In this document: positions 56,947 to 64,000 of the stretch, in pieces | How the letters are laid out: every line of letters begins with the position of its first letter | Numbering within the stretch: the stretch's first letter is position 1 | DNA from: Rhynchopus sp. YZ270_cl-10 | Taxonomy: Eukaryota; Euglenozoa; Diplonemea; Diplonemida; Diplonemidae | Assembly: GCA_964035575.1 (NCBI GenBank) | Contig: OZ037930.1 | Location: 124,001-188,000 of the forward strand | Direction of reading: 5' to 3' | Length of the DNA: 64,000 bases | Translations under genes and position numbers: made by a program | The notes under the pieces: model-generated | Told to the model about the DNA's origin: nothing | Databases searched by the model: none | Seen by the model: only the letters and a program-made list of their open reading frames with translations

Positions 56947-57080
56947 GGTGCTCCTGAAAACCCCATTTTGCGTACTTGTTGCGTACTTTGTGCACGGAAA
57001 AAAAAAATACAGGAATACCCTATATTGCGTACTTAGTGCGTAGTTGTTGCGGACTTGGTATTTTTTATTTCAGGAACACC
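56947..57080. mobile_element. 134-bp TIR element
   Basis: Ends are GGTGCTCCTGAAA and its near inverse TTTCAGGAACACC. The interior repeats GCGTACTTGTTGCG-like words. A fragment of the left end is at 12086-12125. Confidence 0.7.
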
Positions 57081-57084
57081 AATA

Positions 57085-58700
57085 ATGGAAAATCAGGTGG
57101 AACATAGAAACCCAACACTCATCACACGATAAAACCCATGGAAGAGGTTTGTGAAACCCACACATCCTCGACCTGTTTGGTGAGGAGTGACCTCTGCAGC
57201 GCGGTTCGTCCCCAGAACCGCAAAAGTGTGCTCATGCTTTGTTTCTATTTTCCTCCTTCATGAGGTGACAAAAAAAAAATATTTTTTGAGATAAAAAATT
57301 CCTCGCTGGAACCTACAATTTCACAAAAAAGGAAAGAACGCTTGGATGGGTGCTCTGGGAGGGGTCTATATTGACAGGTCCCTGACAGATCGTTGACCGA
57401 TCTCCAAAAGTACCATATAACAAAAAAAAGGCTTCGGCCAACATTGAGTACAGACCCTATTAGCCCCAAGTGGGTTCTTAGGCGATTGTTGACACAACAA
57501 AAAAGAGAGAGAAGTTTAAAGTGAAACCACCTATTTACTGGGCAATCTCTCAGGGGGGGGAAAAAAACACTGCGAGCAAAGACACGTATCGATCAAGGTT
57601 CAAAGGAAAGAGGTGACAATTTGGAGAGGAAAAGAGGATATTAGATATCAGATGAGATTAACAAGTTAACTACAAGATGGATCTTTTGCCTTCCAACGTT
57701 GTCTCTTCGTCTTTTTTTTTATCTTGGAAGGTTGTTGGACGGTAGGAAGGTTGTACGTGTTACACCCTTTAGTGCTTACTGTTTGTGTTATAAATAGTAA
57801 GTACATGAATGTATTATCTTGTTTTTGGTTTTGTTTTGTGGGGGGGAGAAAAAAAGGCAGAATTTTTTTCAGGGGATTTCGCGCAAAAAAAAAAGGGGGG
57901 GGAGGAGAGGTAAAGCTTCTTGATGAACCGTTGGTTTTAGTGTAGCTGCGATTCAGGCAGTGTTCACTATCTAGTTTTTGAAACACTATTTTTAAAGTGC
58001 AAAAAAACAAAGACCACAAGGAGACGCACTCACAAAAGTAAAATTGAAAATATGGGGGGGGGAAACGCGTGGAGGAAAATAAACGTTGAAAGTGCAAAAC
58101 ACCACCGCGCAGCGGCGGATGCAGGCACACAAATGACACCTCGAAATAATCGCATTTTTTTTTTTCGAATTGATTGAAATAAAATCGATTGAAATAAAAC
58201 GTAGAGTTGGATAGAATAGTAGGAGATAAAAAAACTTACCAAAAAAAGGTGTTTCTGGGAAGAAACAGATGCGAATTGAAGAAAAAGAAATCACAAAAAT
58301 GGTGCTCCGGGAGGGGTCGATATTGACAGGTCGTTGACCGACTTCCGAAAGCACCAAAAAAAAAAAAAGTTGAAAATGCATAAACACAACAAGCCTCATC
58401 TAAGAGTGTGTGGTGCATATAAGGCTACATATAGATTTGTAGAACTGTGGTCCAACACACCAAACGTATGTATCAAAATGAGGTTTGTTTGGTAGTGTGT
58501 TTTTTCCATCAGTGGCGTGACCTAAAAATGGTAGCTGTTGATGCAGGCACCTCCGAACGATGTACGAAGCCAGCCCCGGATTAAAAGCACATAGTATTTG
58601 CCATCAGCTTCAGAAGGTGTACCAAAAGGAAACCCTCATCGCTTGCCCTGTACCGTAGTGTGAATCCGGGGTGAGCGGTACACAACCCGCTCTCAACCCG
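57085..58700. other. Non-coding stretch with small repeats
   Basis: 57100-57250 is the second copy of the hairpin-bearing 160-bp repeat. 57346-57415 and 58300-58356 are short elements starting GGTGCTC and ending near AAAGCACC; a third is at 59408-59509. Otherwise I see nothing coding. Confidence 0.6.
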
Positions 58701-58720
58701 CTCGAGTGGCCCACCTTAAA

Positions 58721-58818
58721 CCACCTGATTTTTACCCCGCGTAAAAGCCCGTATAGGCCAAATCCCACCCATTTTTCCCAGATTTTACGCGCCTATACGC
58801 GGGGTAAAAATCAGGTGG
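58721..58818. mobile_element. 98-bp element, TTAAA target duplication, word GCCTATACGC
   Basis: Ends are CCACCTGATTTTTACCCCGC and its inverse, flanked by identical TTAAA at 58716-58720 and 58819-58823. It has the same ends and words as the 2.1-kb element at 60185, so it is a short non-coding relative. Confidence 0.9.
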
Positions 58819-58823
58819 TTAAA

Positions 58824-60180
58824 GAAGAAAAAGCTAAGGCAAATAAAAAAAGACAGAAAATTGTTTGTTTGGTTATCGACTACTGTCACTAGATAGCAGC
58901 CACGAGTGAAGAAAAAGACAGAAAAAAAAAAGACAAAAAGAAAGGGATTTTTCAATGTCGCAGTCTGGGCGGCCCAAAGTCAAAAATCTTTGTGCAAATA
59001 AATGCTAAGATGCACGCCAAGGGTGGGGAAAGCGAGAGATGGGGAATATGAAATAAACAGAAAGATGGAAAGACGGAGACGAATGCGAATAATAACAAAA
59101 TAAAGAAGTTTGAAAAGTTGTTTCATATACATTCTTTTTCTAATGAAAAGAAGGTACAGAGGGTGCTAAAGAAGTACCCTTGCTTTGCTTGAAAAGTGCA
59201 AAACGCCTCACTGTTTATCGGCGGACGCGGGCACAAAATAAAATAACCCCCCTCCTACACGGCAAACAGAAGATCTTACCTCAGATATGGATAAAGCATT
59301 TCCCGATGAGACAATGGGGGGTTTTTTTTGGGAAAAATCCATCACCTCTTAGTTACGATCTTTCTGTACACCATTTGCCCCTAGCAAAAAGACATAGATT
59401 TCTCCTATGGTGCTCTGGGAGGGGTCGATTTTGACAGGTCGCTGACACAGGGACTTTATAGACACCCCCCTGATATTGACAGGTCGTTGACCGACTTCCG
59501 AAAGCACCATCCAGGCGTAAAAACGCACAAAGAAGTTCCCCACGATATATTTGTTCTCAAGGCTTCGGCTGGTCTGAGGCTAGCTTCTGTGCCCCATCCC
59601 TTAGAGTGTAGAACAGGCAAATTTGACTTGAAATACAAAAGCCCTCTCATGCCATGTGTGATTTCACACAACAACAAGACAACAAAAAGCACCCTGAGGT
59701 TATCTGAATGTAAACATTTTGTTGCCCCGTTTTAATAAAGACTACAACCCAGGGGGGGCAGTAGCTGTGAACAATAAAGGAGGAAAATCTTGAAAGTGCT
59801 GACAACGCGTTTTATCTTAGAAAGGGTTGTGGCATTGCAAAACAACAGATCATAATAATAACATAATGGCGAGAGTACATAACGCCTCCGGTTGGCAAAA
59901 ATGCACAAAAACACAAAACTGAACAAAAAACAAATTCAAAAACTTTCAAATAAAAACTTGAAAGCATAAAAAAGAGAAATTGCAAAAAAAGTGGTAACAG
60001 GACCTGGTGCAATACACATCTAGAATAAAAGAAACGTTTATAAGATGAACCTAAGCCTCTCTCTGTGCTTAGTCACCTTTACCACTTATAAAATTTGAAA
60101 GAAAAACAGATGAAATATTTGAATGTACCTTACGTGCACAGACATACTTGAAGAGCTTTGCTTTTGAAAAACTCTGAATA
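58824..60180. other. Non-coding stretch with small repeats
   Basis: Contains the GGTGCTC element at 59408-59509 and a partial 110-nt repeat at 59623-59660. 59190-59235 resembles 58088-58135. No gene seen. Confidence 0.5.
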
Positions 60181-60947
60181 AAAACCACCTGATTTTGCCC
60201 CCAAAAAAAAAACGGGATTCGGGCCTATACGGCCTCTACGCAGCCTGTACGGGCCTATACGGCCCTTTACGCGCCTTTACGCGCCTATACGCAGGGCCGA
60301 AAATCCAGAAAAAAAATTTTTTTGGGTGGGTTCTAGTGGGGGAAATTTTGTGGGTGAGGGTTGGGGTAACGTAAAAATGTTGGGAGTGGGTGCCCAAACC
60401 CTGAAACTTCACGCACATCTTCAGAATCCCCTTCCGGAGGGACAGAATGTCACACGCTCGCAACACCCCTAAAATCGACAAAATGGATATCCCTCTTTCT
60501 CACACCGGGGTTGTTGCAACCGTTGCATAGAGGAAGGCACCCGTTTGGTTGCTTCTTATACAAGTCAGAGTAGCACGTATGGGGATTCTGCTGCAAGTAC
60601 TCCTTCACCAACGAAGTGTGTGGATAAGTCCGACGCTTCGCGAAGGAAGGAGTACAACACTACCATTCAACGATTTAACAAAATCATTGAATGGACTGCT
60701 AAACACTAGGCCGGGTGCAGTGGCCGCCTCAGAGACCCTTGTCATCGACACCCCAACGTGGTTCCCTTTGCGGAAAATTTCGGCAGCTCGCTTCCATAAC
60801 TTGTTCGCCAAGATCTTGCCAATCAGACGGCGTGTCGCGTCCTCCCACGTCATGTCGTCGGTCATCCTGATTGCCAGGTGCGAACATCAGCAACGCTGAT
60901 CTTCGGGTGAAAGAGCTGCTTCTTCGTACGACGGTGGCAATGGCGTT

Positions 60948-61680
60948 ATGCGGCCGCCACTACGAGGCGATTCGGCCGGTGGGGAAGGCGGACTTACCAG
61001 AGGAACAAATGATGTGTCGTCGGACTTGATGAAGAAAGCGACGCTGAACCCGGGCCTCCTTGGCCACCTGAGGATCCACGTGCGGAAAATGAGTATGTCC
61101 TGGACCACATCTTCTCCTTCGGATTTAAGAATTCCAACGCTCTGGATGGGATACAGGACCAGCCGAAGTGGACACGGGGGATACTTTGGGGTCACGCCAG
61201 AAGCGCTCTCGAGTGAAGACGGCAGCGGGACTCCCACGCCAGGCCTTGACTTCCCTCACCAGCGATGGTCTCGCCCCGCATGGACCTGCAACGTTTGCCA
61301 AGCTTAAGGACAAGCACCCTACGGCGCCCCTACCTTCTGTGCATGGGGACATGAAGAACCCCTCTGGCCCCGCCGACTTCACCACCAAAGAGGTCATGGC
61401 AGCAATCACCAGCATGCCGCGAGCCACTACAGGTGGCCCGTCAAACCTGACAGATTCACTCCTCCGCACCTTGTGTGTTGTGCAACCAAAAGCACACCCC
61501 TGGCACGCTTGCTGCCCTGGCGAAGGTGCTGTCATCACTGGCAAAAGGCGAGGTTCATCGATCGATCGCAACTTTCTTCGCTGTGCCAAGCTAGCCCTCA
61601 TGAAGGTGTCATGAAGGCAAGCCTGGCGATGCGCTCACTCGGTGGATTGATTGGCATCAAAGGCACTGCAAAGTAAGACC
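60948..61680 (+). pseudogene. Decayed reverse-transcriptase-like sequence
   Basis: The segment 61250-61460 reads KLKDKHPTAPLPSV, then FTTKEVMAAITSMPRATTGGPSNLTDSLL. This resembles the start of a non-LTR (LINE-type) reverse transcriptase, where an E-V-x-x-A-I...GPS motif precedes the catalytic domain. Downstream, matching texture (ALAKVLSSLAKGEVHRSIATFF) appears in a different frame, so the gene is broken. No catalytic motif remains. Its position inside a TIR element suggests nested insertion or capture. Confidence 0.45.
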
Positions 61681-61920
61681 ACCTTGCATTGCGTCTCTTC
61701 GCATTTAGGCGCAACCTCAACATCGTCATCGTCCAGTCGGTGGGTAGGACGGTGGAGAGGAGCGCCTAGCACATGACTGCAGCCAAACGGCCATTCACCC
61801 CGAGGGGTGGATGGCCGCTAGGCTGCAGTCATGTGTGAGGGTGTGCCACGGTGGGCTCGGACTTCCAGAACTTTGTCGACCTCATGTGCCTGATCCCCGT
61901 ACTCTGCGGACGAAGTGGCA

Positions 61921-62110
61921 TCAACGCATCCACCACAACTGGTTGTGAGGGAAGTATTCCTCAAAGAAATCCCAGTAGTCAGCCTCTTCGTCACACAGCC
62001 CCCATGCCCAGTCGTCGTCTCCTTCTACGATCTCGTCGTCCCAGAAAGCGACCTCCTCATCCTCCGCTTGGCGCAGTGGTGATGCCCGAACAAAGCGGTG
62101 CCGAAGGTGT
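61921..62110 (-). pseudogene. Acidic C-terminal coding segment
   Basis: The frame (RQAEDEEVAFWDDEIVEGDD, then WAWGLCDEEADYWDFFEEYF) runs to a stop at 61921. Strong Asp/Glu/Trp bias is not expected from random DNA. No ATG or acceptor is convincing. It may be the tail of the protein that once mobilised the element, or a captured host exon. Confidence 0.45.
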
Positions 62111-62468
62111 CCCAGGGAGAGGGAAAAGAGTGGCTTTGGCGGGTTGTGGGGGATATATACACGTATAGAGGGAAAAATGGGTGGGGATGTGCCTTTACGG
62201 ACCTATACGGGCCTGTACGGGCTTATACGAGCCTATACGCGCCTATACGCGGGGTAAAAATCAGGTGGAAAAAGAGAAAATACACAAAAAAAAACCGTTG
62301 GGCGCCGAGATGAATTATTTTGAGGAGGGCTTTTTTTTTTTGACAAAAAAAAAAGCATTTCGTCCCATTGTTGTTTATCCCCTCCAAGACTGCGTAGATT
62401 TATTATGCTGTATTGACAAATCACTACCTACTGGTCTCAAGAATCTTTATTTTTCACAACACATAATA

Positions 62469-62571
62469 CAGTGAGACAACAACCATCGGAGGGGTAAAAA
62501 CCTTCCTTAGAGTTTTGAAATCCCAAAAATCCACCTTAGTTTTTACCCCTCCGGTGGTTGTTGTCTTACTG
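62469..62571. mobile_element. 103-bp Tc1/mariner-like miniature element
   Basis: Ends are CAGTGAGACAACAACC and the near inverse GGTTGTTGTCTTACTG, flanked by TA on both sides. A TA duplication and CAGT ends fit the Tc1/mariner superfamily. The arms extend about 32 bp (through GGAGGGGTAAAAAC). Too short to code. Confidence 0.85.
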
Positions 62572-62573
62572 TA

Positions 62574-63110
62574 TATAAACCTCTGCAAAATGACAGCATG
62601 ACGTGATGTGCACTACAGACTACCGAGACGGATATGTACCGGCCTCATGTGACAGATGTGACTCAACACCCACGACAGTTGACTCACTATGAGGGAAGGG
62701 AGCCATTTAGGCGGGCAACATCCGCTCATGACAATTCCCTTTTGTTCCGCCAGAGTTTTGAAGTTCTTTTTTTTTTTTGAATCGGGCCTTTTTTTTGGGG
62801 GCCGCAGTCTTCTGTCACTGCACCCCCTTGCAGCCGTCGATCATCGCAGGGCGTGGTACAAGAAGAGCGCGCTGTCCAATTCGAGTGTCCGTGTGTACCC
62901 TCCGGAGAGGGGAGGCGGGAGGATCCTGTGTGAAGATTGCGTGGTGGGGGGAAAAAAGTTTATAAAATGAACCTAAGCCTCTCTCTGCTTCCACCAAGAA
63001 TCTGTTCCGCTTGAGCAGATCTCGATTGTTGCATTGCACGCTTCGACAGGAGATAATGGATGGTTGAGGGGGGGGGTCCCACCCCAGGCGCACTGCACCT
63101 TTCGTGATCA
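62574..63110. other. No gene assigned
   Basis: Frames at 62689-62970 (plus) and 62815-63171 (minus) lack convincing texture or splice sites. Nothing further seen. Confidence 0.4.
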
Positions 63111-63570
63111 ATGCGACTCTCGTTCGGGAGATTGCGGGATACGGAGGGTGAAAAGGAGGCCCCTCACCCAATGTTGGGGTGCGACCCTGCGACGGTGGAC
63201 GTGCGCGCCTGGGAGTCCTACTTCGCCGATACGCACGACTGGATGTCGTTCAGTCGCAGTGCGACCGGCTTTGCACCGTGGCAGTTGACCAAGCCGTACG
63301 ATACGTACTGCAAAGGGTTTTCGCAAAGAAACTTTATTCTGGCATGGTCTGGTGTACCTGAGGCATCGACCTTCGTTCTCGGAAGGTGCTGAGTTCGAGG
63401 CACACCTTCCAGGTCTTCCCATCGATGAGAAGACTCTTTCGAAGGAGGCGTGCACTCTGGGGTGGCTTTTTCTGGATGCTGCTCTTGACGAGATTTGGGA
63501 TGGATCGGGATTGCCCTACACGCTTCCTCTCAGTCAGATGAAAAGATCATTGGAAACGCAGGCTGCGTGA
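63111..63570 (+). pseudogene. Unrecognised coding remains in two frames
   Basis: The first part (about 63170-63390) reads VRAWESYFADTHDWMSF, then PYDTYCKGFSQRNFILAW. The second (about 63365-63570) reads EGAEFEAHLPGLPIDEKTL, then LFLDAALDEIWDGSGLP. Both look like protein but lie in different frames that meet near 63385, so either a base has been lost or an intron lies there. No family recognised; plus strand, unlike most host genes here. Confidence 0.35.
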
Positions 63571-63591
63571 TTTGGGGTCCCAAAAAAAGTA

Positions 63592-63702
63592 GAGTTGAAA
63601 TACAAAGCCCTCTCGTGACAATGCAACATTGGTACAAAAATGACCGGCTGTGGGGGTGGACACCCATGCAGTCCTACATCCATTTCGTGGTTTACATCTA
63701 AA
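63592..63702 (-). repeat. 110-nt dispersed repeat in an intron
   Basis: Nearly full copy placed 42 nt after the donor GTATGA of the exon at 63745-63948. Its orientation relative to the host gene is the same as in the coiled-coil gene. Confidence 0.85.
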
Positions 63703-63744
63703 AAAAAAGGAGAAAAAAACAAGAAAAAAAAGTCAAAATCATAC

Positions 63745-63948
63745 CGGCCGTGCGGACAGCGACGATGCCCCGCGAGCGTACGACCTCAGGCTCCCACGAA
63801 GGCTCCCTACGGAGCGCTCTGCAGTGTCCTCGAGAAGCGATCCATGCAGTGAGTCTGGCGGCGAGATGATCAGCGACAACGACGCCAGGGAGTAGTCCTT
63901 CACAGGGGATTCACGTGGGGTCACCTCAGGCTTGCTACCACTGCTGAC
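63745..63948 (-). CDS. Internal exon of an unknown Ser-rich protein
   Basis: 204 bp, phase 0, between acceptor CTCTGCAG and donor GTATGA. Encodes SSGSKPEVTPRESPVKDY, then SLASLSLIISPPDSLHG and SLRGSLRSYARGASSL: Ser/Pro/Arg-rich, likely disordered, with many possible phosphorylation sites. Upstream exons are outside the window. The next exon downstream is not identified; the intron begins with poly-T and a 110-nt repeat copy. Confidence 0.55.
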
Positions 63949-64000
63949 CTGCAGAGCGTATGGTTTTTTTTGGTTGGAACACATTACAAAGCGAACAAAA

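Larger units (their letters stand above)
60185..62268. mobile_element. 2.1-kb TIR element, word GCCTATACGC, with coding remains
   Basis: Ends are CCACCTGATTTT and the inverse, flanked by AAAAA on both sides (5-bp duplication, as in the 98-bp relative). Subterminal words GCCTATACGC/GGGCCTATACGG are at both ends. The interior has decayed RT-like sequence on the plus strand and an acidic protein end on the minus strand. Confidence 0.8.

Overview
The window is nuclear DNA of an intron-bearing unicellular eukaryote; I cannot name the lineage from sequence alone. The genes have GT-AG introns, and encode a myosin, WD40, ankyrin, coiled-coil and membrane cyclase-like proteins. There is no bacterial operon structure and no rRNA or tRNA gene that I can see. 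Nearly every gene I can support lies on the minus strand. Every confidently placed intron donor begins GTAT, and five start codons have a CAG 16-25 nt upstream. One-directional gene layout, those possible trans-splice acceptors and a VIPER-like tyrosine-recombinase retroelement would suit a euglenozoan such as a diplonemid, but this is inference.

Layout. 1-437: start of a secreted cysteine-repeat protein. 1315-7887: a large propeller/solenoid gene with four proposed exons, with a small plus-strand gene diverging at 8047. 9701-11704: a three-exon coiled-coil gene. 12.1-28.3 kb: almost pure transposable DNA, including a 7.7-kb inverted duplication, several terminal-inverted-repeat (TIR) elements and a truncated OTU-like gene. 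28368-30173: a multi-pass membrane protein with a cyclase-homology domain. 31061-38337: a WD40 gene whose 5.2-kb intron holds three TIR elements. 38.5-42.7 kb: two ankyrin paralogues, one frameshifted. 45127-53920: a six-exon myosin whose first intron is filled by an apparently whole retroelement. 54-64 kb: small elements, captured exons, a 262-bp tandem repeat, an element carrying RT-like remains, and the edge of a further minus-strand gene.

The most unusual signal is in the TIR elements. Their ends are packed with short, mostly palindromic words (for example AGATCTGG, TGACAGGT, GGCGAGTT, GGGTCCGTAATTACGGACCC, GGGGTACCCC, GCCTATACGC). In nearly every case one word is confined to one element, while the interiors reuse the same modules. 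One ~200-bp scaffold module occurs seven times and abuts a word array each time, with six different words among them. A second, ~1.4-kb module carries a tiny two-exon reading frame with an intact intron. A ~110-nt repeat sits repeatedly inside introns. These point to a modular transposon system in which one scaffold is paired with many interchangeable ends.
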